From: Lamellibrachia columna
Lineage: Eukaryota > Annelida > Polychaeta > Sabellida > Siboglinidae
NCBI GenBank assembly: GCA_963662155.1
Contig: OY759265.1
Coordinates: 44,620,906-44,684,905, forward strand
Direction: 5' to 3'
DNA: 64,000 bases
Position 1 is the first letter of the stretch. Each line of letters opens with the position of its first letter. Under the pieces are notes generated by a model. It was given only the letters and a program-made list of their open reading frames with translations, had not been told where the DNA came from and ran no database searches. The position numbers and the translations under genes are program-made. Below are positions 13,601 to 25,100 of this stretch, one piece after another.

Positions 13601-16600
13601 TTCAAATTGGAAATCGGTTTTGAGTGGGGTACCTCAAGGATCAGTATTAGGACCTATATTATTCTTAATTTATATCAATGACTTGGACGACAGTATAACA
13701 AGTAACGTACTGAAATTTGCAGATGACACAAAACTGTTTAGAAAGGTTAATACTGATGGTGATAAACAACATTTACAAAACGATCTAGACAGATTAGTGA
13801 AATGGTCTGAGAAATGGCAGATGTTGTTCAATTTTGGGAAATGTAAATGCCTACATACAGGACATAGGAACTTGAATGTAAACTATAAAATGGGAGATAC
13901 TGTTCTGGGTACTACTGTAAAAGAAAAGGACTTAGGAGTTACAATAAGCGCTGATATGAAAGTTTCAGAGCAGTGTGGTATTGCAGCCTCAAAGGGTAAT
14001 CAAATTCTTGGATTGATTAGAAGAAACATAACATACAAGGGAAAAAAGTTAATTATACCTCTTTATAAAGCAATAGTTAGACCTCATTTAGAATACTGTA
14101 TACAAGCATGGAGACCATATCGTAAGAAGGATATAGATACGCTTGAACGCATACAAAGGAGAGCAACTAAAATGATTCCAGAACTGAGAGACCTTAGTTA
14201 TGAAGAACGCTTGAAAGAATGTGGTTTAACAACTCTAGAGACAAGGAGGTTAAGAGGAGATCAGATTGAAGTTTTTAAGATATTGAATGGGTATGAAAAT
14301 ATTGATAGAAATATGTTTTTCTCACTCAAGAAGGATAGCAGAACTAGAGGACATGAGGTAAAATTAGTAAAGGATCAATGTAGATTGGACATCAGGAAGC
14401 ACTCATTCTCACAGAGGACAATAAATGAATGGAACAAATTGTCTACAGATTGTGTAACTGCTAGCAGCGTGAATATGTTTAAAAACAAGGTTGACACATA
14501 TCTCAGGAGGGCGGGCTATAAGTAGATGAACATTGTTGGACTCTCGATAAGCCAATGGCTTCCTTGTCCACTTGCCATCTGGGCCTTTGGCTTGGATGGC
14601 AAATCTTGTTAAATCTTGTTAAATGAATGGAATACTGCATCTGTCTAATGTGCACCTTACACAGATGCAGTATGGGTAATTGCCATTTTACGCAGATGCA
14701 GTATGGGTAATTGCCATTTTACACAGATGCAGTATGGGTAATTGCCACCTTACACAGATGCAGTGTGGGTAATTGCCACCATACACAGATGCAACATAGT
14801 AATTGCAACCTTACACAGATGCAACATGGCTAATTGCAACCTTACACAGATTCAACATGGCTAATTGCAACTTTACAGTGTAACCTTACACGGATGCATT
14901 TTAGGCCATGAATCTGTGATTTGAGCTAGAATATCCTGAATAAAAGGTATAGCTTTCTACACATGCATAATGAAGATTCTCTACTAGTATGCTTCAGACA
15001 AACTGATCCTAGAGTATTAATGTTCCATCTCTCAGTAGAATTGGATTATTGTCAGCAGGTATATGTTGTGTATTCTTAAAAGTTACAAGTCACTTTTTGT
15101 ATATTTTTGTGTTAATAAGTATTAACAGTCAACTGGATGTAGTCTAATAGACTGGTATTTCATGTACATAACCAGAACATTATATATAATCATATTTATT
15201 TAAGTACTACACTTATTTTTATTGTTGTTTCATCTTAATTACCCCACAGAGATTCATGCCATGACTTTATATTCATATAATATTATAAACACGAAAGCAT
15301 TTACTTGCGGTCTCAGAACATAATAGCTACAACACGTGATGGGAGAAATCATACCATGACTTTATATTCTTATAATATTATAAACACGAAAGCATTTACT
15401 TGCAGTCTCAGAACATAATAGCTACAACACGTGATGGGAGACATCATACCATGACTTTATATTCATATAATATTATAAACACGAAAGCATTTACTTGCAG
15501 TCTCAGAACATAATAGCTACAACACATGATGGGAGAAATCAACTGTCCAAATGCTGTGGTAGCATAAATAGTTCATTTGTCTGGGAACTGTCATGAGCCA
15601 CACGCAGTTGGCCGTTACTAATACAATTGCGCCGGGAATAAAACGCACCAGATGAGTCTATCCTGGAGGAGACCACAGCACAGTACCGTTTTACTGACAG
15701 ACCGACTAATGGGTGTGTAATTGTGTTTTCGGTCGGCATCTCGAGGGATGTTTTGGTACGGAGGCTGAAGGGAAGCATCTGTTAAAATCTATGATGGGCC
15801 AGGTGGTCTAAACTGATGCGTAACCAGCAGGACCGGTTGGAGACATTGGTTTCACGTCCGACACAGCGCTGGGATTCTTATGGCATTGATTTATGTTTCA
15901 TGTCTTTTCCTAAAACCTAAGACTTCATCTGATTATAGACACAGTCACTGTGTTAATATTATCGAGTAAGATGTTGGGGATCTGTTTTTTTGTAAGACTG
16001 ATGAGCAACCCAGTAGATAGGAATGACAGGTTCATTGTGACATTGTGACATTTGGTGTTGTGTGTCTGATGCAGTCCTTGCGTAACACTTGCCTCATAAA
16101 TAACAGTTAATGATGCGTGGTTGCACGATGTTTTCCTGCGTTGTTGTTGTTGTAGCGGGCACATTACATCTGCATTGTATTCGGATAAAATTAAAATTTG
16201 TATTTGAAGGTAAGAAGAATAACATATGAAGGTGGATGTTGGATTGGATGTGTGGGATAGCTGAAACTGAACACAGAACTGTGGCATGGAATCTCAAGTG
16301 ATTCTTTCAAGTTACATTTATTGATCAGTGACGCTCACTACTCCTACTGTTTGCTCCTGGAAACACATGAGGCTGTGGATGGATTCTGTGTCGTGTATTT
16401 AAGCCACATTGTAGTGTAGTGCTATTTTGACTACGTTGTTATTGTAGTCGATTGACAGTGTTATGGATCGGGCTGGACACAAATTATGCATAATTAAACC
16501 AGACTTACACACTGTGGTTGTCAGTGACTATGTTTTCTCTCTCACATATCTCCATCCCAATCTCTCTCTCTCCCACCTCTCTATTAGCCCTTCTCCTGTC

Positions 16601-19600
16601 TTACTCCTAAATTCCTAATTTCTCTCTCTTCCCCTGTCTCTCCCCACCTCTCTCTATTTCTTCCACCTCCCACCCTAATAAATTTATTCAGTTTCCCTCT
16701 TAATCTCTCTCTCCCACGTCCCTCCCTAATTTCTTTCCTCCATGTAAACCAAAGTTGAGAACTCCTTATGGGTATAGCCCATGCACCGCTGTTTGTATAG
16801 CATATTCCAAGACCTCCACATGCCACATTTACTGCTCTGTAGACATGCCAGTTGTAGAAGTTGCAGCTGCCATATTTGTCAGACAACTTTGGTTAATTTA
16901 TTTGATATTCCACATGACCTGGATGTTGTGTCGGGGGGCTCCAGAGGAGAAGTGCGCATGACCCACCGGTGTGTGGACATGCCCTGGCGCTGCACCAACC
17001 CATCTCCCAGCATTGGGCAAATAGCAACCACAATGTTGTGGTTTTAAGCTCTCTAGGGCCAAAGTGCATTGTGGTAGCACTTTACGGCTGATAAACACTG
17101 GGAACTGCCCTACTCTTCAGACTACCCACTGCAGTGTAAGACTCCCCATCATGGTCTGTCCTTGCTGATGGAGCAAATCTCACATCACCGACAGAATGTT
17201 GGAAGTAATTTCAAGTTATGCAAATGCAACCATTCACTATAATACCTTTGCGTGCAGCTCAAGTGGTTCACAATGTACACTTGAGCATGCTCGTTAGGGT
17301 GATTGACCTGACAAAAACAAGAATGTTAGTCCGTCGTAAATATACTTTACAACATTGTCTTATTAAAAAACTGTTACTCTGTAGTTTATGGTCTATATTG
17401 CCCGCTGCTGTAGGAAATGTTCTGGTACGTTGACAATTAGTTGGCATCGGTGTAGCAGTAAGTGGGGGAGTGAGAAACAACCGTGTCTCACCGGATGTCT
17501 GTTTCTTACAGGTGAAGGATGGTACAGTATTGAATGATATGACGCATTCCATGAATAGTCTTGCATCAAAGGTTTGTACTGTCTTACGTTTATTGACATG
17601 TACTCCAAACAGTCCAGGGTTAATGCAGGATTTTTTTTATAGTTTTACATATAGAGATCACCAGCTCTGTGCGTCTATGACAGGTTACACGTTTACCTGA
17701 TGTCTGGGATTGATTACTTCTGTAGCACAGGCACCGGGTAGGAGGAACTCGTGGATTTTAGTGTCTCTTCCAAACGATGCAGGCAAAGTGGGGTGAACGA
17801 AATTGCTTTTCAAAAACACAGCAGCTGGACTCAAACTCCTGTCCTCTCGATTAACAGTCCAGCGCTCGCCCCATGTACAATATTTAACTGCTGACACAGT
17901 AATAAGACAGGGTTCTCCTCTGATGTCTGAAATAAGTAGCAGCGGAAGTTACAGACCGAGTTGATATTCAGCAGAATGTCCTACCCACCTACACAGACTG
18001 AGCAATCGAATAATTTACTCATGAAACGGCCACCCGAGGCCAAATATATCCGATTAGATCATTCGCGTGCTGGTGGTGCGGCAGTTTAGATTGCCTGGCA
18101 TCCTATTTTAGAAGAGGTAAATCACTGTGCTATTGGATGAAGCACCGAGATGTGTCTCGGGTGATTGCCTTGTCCTGCACCTAGGCGTGTCACCACATAG
18201 GACTGCCCTTTAGTGCAAGATGTGTTGCAGATTGTATTTGTAGGAATGGTATCTTGCAGGATTGTTTGCATGTTGTAATGTTGTTGTAACACTTGTCCCC
18301 AGTAAATTTTATTTCTTGGATTGTTGACATGTTGTAAAGTTGTTGTAACGCTTGTCATGAATAAGCGTAAAGTGGTTACATGTACTGTTGTTGTAAGACT
18401 TGTCACCAGTAAGAATTATTTCTTGTTATTGGCTAGTTGCATGAAGACGTCGGCATGTTAAAAAAATACATAGAGATTGTGAGTGTGAGAAGTTGTCTGT
18501 TGTCATATTCACTTTAAAATTTCACGTGAAATACATGAATTTCTGAGCATGATTCTTGCTGTCACCTCAGATGCAGTCGGTCGGTTTGAAAGGGTGGTCG
18601 TCCATATTTGGTGACCAGAAGGACGACAGCCTCACTTCTGCAGAGGGTGCCCCGGGCGAAGGGTCATCCCTTCTGGAGGCCGGAGCCAAGTCGGGAAGCA
18701 GACAGTGAGTGCAGAGGCCTAGTGTTTCTTAAATCGCAGTGACTATTCTCTCCACCAAGCCAACAAATAGTGCTTAATCGCCCAACCAATAACAGTTCCT
18801 CTCTTTGTAGTAGTATATGGCGTAGTAATCACACAACACATGCATAAGCAAGCGGTTAATAGATAAGTAAAGTAGTTGTGCAAATAGTCTTCTTAAACAC
18901 AAATAAATAGTCTTCTTAAATATTTCATGGCTCTCAACACAAGGTATGAATGAGATGAGATAATGTGTTAGTAAATGTGTGTTTAAGCAGGATGGCATTT
19001 AACTGAGCTGTAGTTAGATCAACCAAAAATAACACACCCATATGTAGGTCACTAAAATCCTAGCATAAAATTACTAGTTTGTCCGGAATGTGGGAAATTG
19101 TTCGATTTCATATTTGTTTGTGTAGATCCACCATTAAACTTTGTAAAACGGGAACGCGTCCTACTGCAGCATAGCAGTGCTACTCGGTTGGTATTCCACC
19201 ACGCTGTATTCTGGCTTAGTTATCTGTTCCCAATGTGCACTTTACCGTATCGGTGCTACAGCAGTTGAATTGGCCAATCTATTGTCATTCACTGGAAGTT
19301 AAATCACTGATGCAAACTGGCCAATCAGATTAAACATTACAAAAGGTAGGCATTTGGTAGTTGATTTAATTCCTGTTGCAGTGGATCATCATCCAGTCCT
19401 TGCAGAGAAGGAATATTCATACTCAATAACTGTAATTGTGTGGAATTTTCGACAATTGTTGAGTAATTATACTCAGTTGGTTTAATGGCAAAATAATCGC
19501 AGTCAAAATTTATTGCTTTACCAAAGTAACTGTAATCGTGATTACAATTTTCTTGCACATGTTTCAGTTTGCCAGGTCCCAACTACAACGCAGGCTTTTC

Positions 19601-20393
19601 ACATCACTTTTCATTTTATATCTAATGCATAGTTTTTTGTATACACACAGTGACTGTATTTTAATAGTGTTTGATTTTGTCTTGAGTAACATTAATGTTG
19701 GTGACAATAACACAATGGTTTTTATTTGTTTAATTATGTAAATGTTATTCTTCAATGTAATCATGATTATGTGAAAGTAATCATAATCGATTACACTAAT
19801 TTTCTAAGCAATTTTTGCAATTAATCCAAATCGATTACATTTGTGGTATAATCGCCCCGTCTATGAATCCTTGTGATCTGACTAGTCAGTGAGGAAACTG
19901 TCCTATTGTTTGTAGGGTTCAGGATAAGCCACTGCTGGGACAACAGCAGCAGCCGAGTCCCGATGACGATGGCTGGGCTGGCTGGGGAGACAGTTGGGGA
20001 GGGAAGAACCAGGCATCCCAGGACCAGTGGGGGAGCTGGAGCAACGAGTCTCCCTCATCTCCCGCCGCCGAGAAGTCGGACAGCAAGAAGGAAATGGACG
20101 AAGACGGCTGGAGCAATGACAACTGGGGCAGTTCCTTCACGTCGCCGTCCGCAAAGAAACCCACGAAAACGAGCGGGAAAAGTCGGACGTCCGGTAAAAA
20201 GAACGAGCCCGACCTGGCGAATCTGATCGACTTGGGAGGGAGTACGGAGGCGGGAACAGGGGGTGCAGGGGAGAACGATGGGTGGGATAATGAGGTCTGG
20301 GCGCAGGATGATGACGATGATGTATGGAAGACTTTGGAGCTGGACTCTAGTGGTAAAACGAAACAAAAAAGTTCGGGGAAGAAAGGAGATTAG
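10697..20393 (+). CDS. ARFGAP1: ADP-ribosylation factor GTPase-activating protein 1, 3' half (five exons seen)
   Basis: Exons at 10697-10762, 11875-11934, 17512-17571, 18571-18704 and 19916-20393 (stop TAG 20391-20393) have AG/GT borders and join in phase (0,0,0, then phase 2). The first exon (GQLAVTATQKTKDLGSSVNE) matches the 'SQASQKASELGHSLNEN' stretch of vertebrate ARFGAP1. The next two each encode a VK(E/D)G...-type segment, and 18571 begins MQSVGLKGWSSIF, like 'VGSKGWRDVTTFF'; together these form the second ALPS amphipathic lipid-packing sensor. The last exon is acidic and Trp-rich (DDDGWAGWGDSW, DEDGWSNDNW, DGWDNEVW), as in the coatomer-binding tail of ARFGAP1. The family stimulates GTP hydrolysis on Arf1 at the Golgi and in COPI coats. 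The N-terminal zinc-finger GAP domain and first ALPS motif were not found in 1-10696 and should lie to the left. Identification is firm; the number of exons used per transcript is not. Confidence 0.92.
11143..11362. repeat. 31-bp minisatellite
   Basis: Seven near-identical copies of 'aaaatgtgcacatgcaaaat' plus 'gtcacaacatt', in an ARFGAP1 intron. Confidence 0.95.
11875..11934 (+). CDS. ARFGAP1: ARFGAP1 ALPS exon, copy A
   Basis: Exactly 20 codons, phase 0 at both ends, encoding VKEGKVLENVTSGVTHIADR; acceptor ttag, donor gtaagt. It is the closer match to vertebrate ARFGAP1 (VKEGKIFDDVSSGVSQLASK). A second exon of identical length and phase lies at 17512-17571, so one is a duplicate of the other. 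Confidence 0.9.
12320..14630 (+). mobile_element. 5'-truncated CR1 element with intact reverse transcriptase
   Basis: An open frame from about 12326 to the stop at 14525 begins inside the endonuclease at its SDHN motif and runs through the complete reverse transcriptase. Motifs: KSPGVDGIPP, FKKGSRNKSENYRPVSL, YLDFQKAFDKVPH, LSGVPQGSVLGP and the catalytic KFADDTKLF. The C-terminal YLRRAGYK and 3' UTR end in a short repeat (AAATCTTGTT) at 14605-14625. The uninterrupted frame suggests a recent insertion, but most of the endonuclease and any ORF1 are missing. It sits in the intron between the two duplicate ARFGAP1 exons, sense to the gene. Confidence 0.95.
14648..14895. repeat. About 30-bp tandem repeat downstream of the CR1 tail
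   Basis: Eight diverging copies of 'cagatgcagtatgggtaatt' plus 'gccaccttaca', starting just after the CR1 3' end. Confidence 0.9.
15260..15540. repeat. 95-bp tandem triplication
   Basis: Three nearly identical copies starting 'catgactttatatt' at 15260, 15355 and 15450, each including 'aaacacgaaagcatttactt' and 'acaacacgtgatggga'. Confidence 0.95.
15541..17511. other. ARFGAP1 intron, mostly unassigned
   Basis: Holds a pyrimidine-rich CTCTC/CCTCC tract (16545-16740) and a possible second tRNA-like SINE head near 15798-15870, which I could not confirm. No exon seen before 17512. Confidence 0.4.
17512..17571 (+). CDS. ARFGAP1: ARFGAP1 ALPS exon, copy B
   Basis: Exactly 20 codons, phase 0-0, encoding VKDGTVLNDMTHSMNSLASK; acceptor cttacag, donor gtttgt (weaker than copy A). 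It aligns without gaps to copy A, keeping V-K-x-G, V-L, T and A at equivalent places. The phase lets either copy alone, or both in series, read into the exon at 18571. Confidence 0.88.
17700..17890 (-). mobile_element. tRNA-derived SINE, copy 2
   Basis: On the minus strand: 'gcgagcgctggact' (A-box region), GGAGTTTGAGTCC (B box), then 'ggaagagacactaaaatcca...cccggtgcctgtgct'. Same family as copies 1 and 3; lies in an ARFGAP1 intron. Confidence 0.7.
18225..18430. repeat. Imperfect 60-70-bp repeat
   Basis: Three diverged copies of 'catgttgtaa-gttgttgtaa-cacttgtc-cagtaa...tatttcttg' in an ARFGAP1 intron. Confidence 0.6.
19340..19862. repeat. Interspersed repeat rich in TAATCGATTA, copy 1
   Basis: The right end, read in reverse complement, is GGGGCGATTATACCACAAAT followed by TAATCGATT. 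The same start occurs at 28341 in the MTFR first intron (GGGGCGATTACACCACATAT). Shared AT-rich interior; it may be a hAT-type remnant, but I saw no matched terminal repeats. Confidence 0.5.
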
Positions 20394-21124
20394 GTGCGTT
20401 AAGTATTGCTGTTGTGAGTGCATGAGGGACAGATATGTGGCGCTGAACGGACTTGATATTCTAGGTCTTGCATGTGACTGGTAGTCGAATGATTTCATCA
20501 TAATGTTGTTTATGATTTCATGTCAAACATCAAACTGGCTGCTGTGTTAGCTGTTATACTGTCACGTTGTCTCTTGTTTATTGTCCCTTCAAGTTATGGC
20601 TACAAAACAGGCTCGCTGTGTGAAGTCTGGTTTTCTGGTTTGGACAAGAACAAAAGTAATTAACTTGTCTGAGAAAATAACAATTTGGATTGACATAATA
20701 ATCAGTTCACAAGTTCCACAGAATAAATTGATATCACTGGTGAGAAACAAAATATTTCAAGAATGTCAGTTGTTTTTGTTGACTGCAAATCACCATGTGA
20801 TGTTTCTTTGAACTGATTATAACAAAATCAAATTATCATGTGCATTACCGTTAGTATTGGCATTTCGACACACGAACTGCATTTCATTATAGAAATGGTT
20901 CATCTAGAAATAATGTTTATCAAAATGATCACGCTGGCTGCAGGACTGATGATTTAGCCTGTCGTTTCATACTTAAATGTAAGTTCACTGTGCCAATTTA
21001 GTGTAGGCTCAGAAAAGTTGATATAGGTTGAATTCACTATTTAGTAACATCCTTGCCAGAGAGATGTGTTACAAATTTGTATGTGTAATGTTGCTTTATT
21101 GTATAAAGCAAAACATAGAAATAT

Positions 21125-21130
21125 AATAAA
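21125..21130 (+). terminator. Possible ARFGAP1 polyadenylation signal
   Basis: AATAAA about 730 nt after the ARFGAP1 stop; an earlier hexamer lies at 20722-20727. Either would leave ARFGAP1 and ARMC1 converging across roughly 0.7-1.1 kb. Confidence 0.4.
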
Positions 21131-21855
21131 TTCTTTGTGCTGGTGTATTTATGGGAGCTTGTAGAACCAAAGGCATTAGGGTAATGTGTTGTGGTATATA
21201 TAAATTCACTACGTGAACTGTTTGGACCACCAGGGTTGACGATACATTCCTAATGTAAGATCGCTGTTACATGTATACAGGTCACTCCTTTCTGAAGGTA
21301 TGTCGTAATGTTGTGGCTATTACCACGACTATTCCACATACTGTAACACATTAGATCCACGGCTACACGTGGGTAGGTCACCAGTAGCACGTCTAGTGTT
21401 AGGTTATTTGCGTTTAATTGAAAGCAATCTTACGGGCCAACAAATACTTTCTTGAGTCTTGTTTAGGTTGCTACATCGCTGAGAAGTAATATTTACAGTT
21501 TAGTTTAGAACATAACCCACTAAGATGTGAACAATCATTTGTTCCTTGATTTCAAGAGAGGTGCAAAGATATCCCACAAAGCATGTGCTATATTAAGAAA
21601 TGGGTCTTCTACGCCCATTGTGTATGTTTGATAGTGACATAATTATTTACTGACTGAACAAGGCCAAATATGAAGTAGTACAAAGGTGCAAACCTCGTCC
21701 CACTAAATGATCTCCCTAATATTATTATTTCTTGTTGTTTACGTACAATTACCATGTTCAGTCAGATTAATTATACTATTTATTGTAAATAAAATGTAGC
21801 CAACCAAATACACATAAAGCTTGTAAAATGCATATCACAAAGAGACTTTGTGTTC

Positions 21856-21861
21856 TTTATT
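21856..21861 (-). terminator. Probable ARMC1 polyadenylation signal
   Basis: AATAAA read on the minus strand about 340 nt past the ARMC1 stop codon. It is the first perfect hexamer I noticed downstream; the cleavage site is inferred. Confidence 0.5.
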
Positions 21862-22197
21862 ATTCGTGTGTATGTGTAATGACTAACAGTATCTAACACA
21901 ACCATCAAGGTTACAAGCATTTACACAACACTCACTGTTGCATCAGACAATGTGCACACCGAAGAAACAAAACAACATAAAATAACCATTATTTACATGG
22001 ACGCAAAACATTTTCCCAGTCGGAAATATTGTATCCAACCGTCCCGTTATTACAAAACCCCAACCTTGGCTCCTGAAGACAATTGTCTCATGAATGGTGA
22101 TGCGACATCTTCCTCAGTCCTGGCCATCATTTACCTGACCTACTCGTCCTTCTGTGACAACTCCTAATAAGGTGACAAACTCATATAAGTATTGTCT

Positions 22198-25100
22198 TCA
22201 CCAGTAGAATGAGTTTGAGAGGAAGCTACTGACTGAGCGCACAAATCCCCAGTCCCTCTTGTCGTCTTCCTTGTGCCCCACTCGGGCCAGGTTGTTTGTC
22301 CCGCGGATGGGACTGTCATCGTCTGGGTAGTCGGGCATCTCTTCCTCGTTCTCCTTGTCTGCAGGCAGGCTCACCTTGAACGACACGAACACCTAAACAG
22401 AAAAATGTTTTATCAAGTATTGCTTTATCATCAGACGTGCCATTGGAGAAAGAAGTTTCTGTCAAGTTATATGCAATGGAACTAATATTATATTTTCTTC
22501 TAGTCCGGGTCCCATGATAGTTGCTCATACACATTATATTGACAATATGCAATTACAGCAGTTTTATTACTAAAGCAGTAAGCACACCTGTTCCTAGGTT
22601 GCACAAAATAAGCAAAAACAAATTTGAGAACTGTTACTACTAATATTTTATATAAGTGAAAAAATTGCACAACAGTATTATGTATTGTTTATTTCAATTA
22701 TTGTCCGCCATATTCAATAATTATAAATTACAATGATTTGTCTCATTGTGTTAATAAACATAACAACTGTTGACTTAATTACAATTAGCCATCTTCTACA
22801 CAGCAATTTAAATGATAATTCTGTAGCTGGATGTAAATTCAGTCAACTGACAGGTCACTCAACACATCTGTGTAAGTACCTGTTTATAGATGTGATTAGA
22901 ATTACGAGTGCACCACTGCATGGTAATTGCAGCATAGCTGAATGTATGCTGGAGAAGTCAAGTTGGTGTCAGAATGAAGTTGAGTTGGATGTCAAGAATT
23001 ATTGCATTTTTCCCCCCCGAGGTTAAATGTGATGAGCTTAGATCAATTGTTTCACTGCTGCGCTTACCTCATTTCCAACCTCGTCCTTGATTACTTGTTC
23101 TGCCGTCATTGTCATTGTTCTTGCAATCGCCTGGGCCAACAACTACAAGAAGGAGATCAGATTCCATCAATGAATCTCCACAGTAGCCGGTAGACATTAA
23201 TACAGTGTAGATAATGTTTCATACGTAATGAAATGCAACCATACAGCACCACAATATAATGAAATCCATAAGCACCTACAGCAGACAGACTTGAGGTCAA
23301 GTAAATTATATCAATTCCAATTACACCGATTCCACCTCAAAAATACCAAATCCATATCGAAATAACAGTATGTGAACACAACCACCATAGAAATACGGAA
23401 TGTCAATATTATATTTTAATGATTATTTGTAGTGAATAATTTGAGTTAAAATGTCAAGTAATTAAAAGGTAATTAAAAATACCTATTACATTTTCACAAT
23501 TCCTATTATTTTTAAAAACAAAACACCAATTCCAATGTAATTGACTGCAAGTGTGACAGTAAATATTTCAAAACGTTTCATACTTGCAAAAAAAAATAAA
23601 CAACAAATTTAGAGCACACTAATTAGTCCATACCTCAGGTCTGAGTTCAGGCACAGTGCGGAGCATGGCACGCCTTTTCCGGAAGTCAAACGTGATGCTG
23701 ATGACACCTTTGACTGTCAGTAAGCTGTTTCGACACACGTCCATGTCATCCTGAAATAACACACCACCTAATCTTTCATACAAAATACACTGTACAAATC
23801 AAGATGTATCCGAGGGACACCATGTTGACAAAAACTGGTATAGTTATTTGTTGGCTATTTGTAACATTAAAACGTTTGCAAAGTAAATGCAGAAAAAAGA
23901 AGTTTCATACAAGACGCTGACATTTCACAAACATGAATTATGGGTAAACACAAGTAGATAATATGGAGTTCTCAAAAATTTTCATCTAATATTCTACTAT
24001 CTTCAGCAAATCTGTTGAATATATTACAGTAGACTCAACTTAACAGGATCATCTCAGGCCAGAGCATTTTCTATTAAGGAGCTGATTCACTGAAGTGGCA
24101 CACTTTAATACAGCAGGAAAAGGGAACCCTTAACAAAACAATCCATAGAATTTTTATAGAATATTCTATAGGATTTTTGCGGACACAACTGTGTAGAATT
24201 AAGAAAATATTCTATAGAATTTTTATAGAATATTCTATAGGATTTTGCAGACATGCTCTGTAGAATTCTATAAAATTCTATACAAATCCATAAAAAATTT
24301 AAGTAGACTATTTCTATAGAATCTATAGTATTCTATACAAAAATATACTATGCTCTGTAGAATTTAATATTATAGATTTCTGTTTTTTTGCTAAGGGAAT
24401 GATTCCGTCCCAGGCAGGCAATATATTAATTCTACTAAATGGCTCATTCTGTTATCCGTGTTTCCGTTAAGTGGAGTCCACTGTATCAGTAATTTTATCA
24501 TGATAATAAGAAATGTAGAATGACCTTTCACAGAGACATGCAGGAAATCTTTTTTTAAGTAAACACTATATGTGAATCATGATACCTATAACACTCACCC
24601 TGTCTATGAGTCCCCGTATCTGCAGTGTAACCATCTTGCTTCTTGACAGAACAGTATCAATAAAGAAACTGTTGCGACGACGCTTCAGCGTTACTTCCTT
24701 GTGTGCCCTGTGGGTCAAGAAATCATTCTCACAAGGGTGTCATTACAAGGATGTCATGTCATTAGAAAACTTATGCTTCAAATAGTATTGCAACAAAATA
24801 TATTTATTTGCCAAACACCGGGCCTGTAAATATTAACAAAATATGATACCAATATTCTCCTTTTTGTTTTGTAACTACATGTAGTGAATATACTTTTTTA
24901 GTAAACGATTGTACATGGAATGATGGATTTAAAGTTGACACAAATGGATTCTCTTACATGTCTTGACATAAATTATAATGCTGATAATTGTGAATATATA
25001 TTATAATTATACGACATGAATATAATTGAAGCACCAAGATCAAAAGCAACATAAGTCACAATTGAGTAATTTTTAGTTAATAATTTATCACTAAAAACTG

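Larger units (their letters stand above)
20394..22197. other. ARFGAP1/ARMC1 convergent intergenic and 3' UTRs
   Basis: AT-rich sequence between two stop codons on opposite strands. Apart from the polyadenylation hexamers at 20722, 21125 and 21856 (minus) I see no coding exon; short open frames here lack family resemblance. Confidence 0.6.

Noticed and set aside
15798..15890. Possible tRNA-like SINE head
   Set aside because: Has box-like TGGTCTAAACTG and GGTTTCACGTCC but no shared tail with the SINE family, so it is unsupported.
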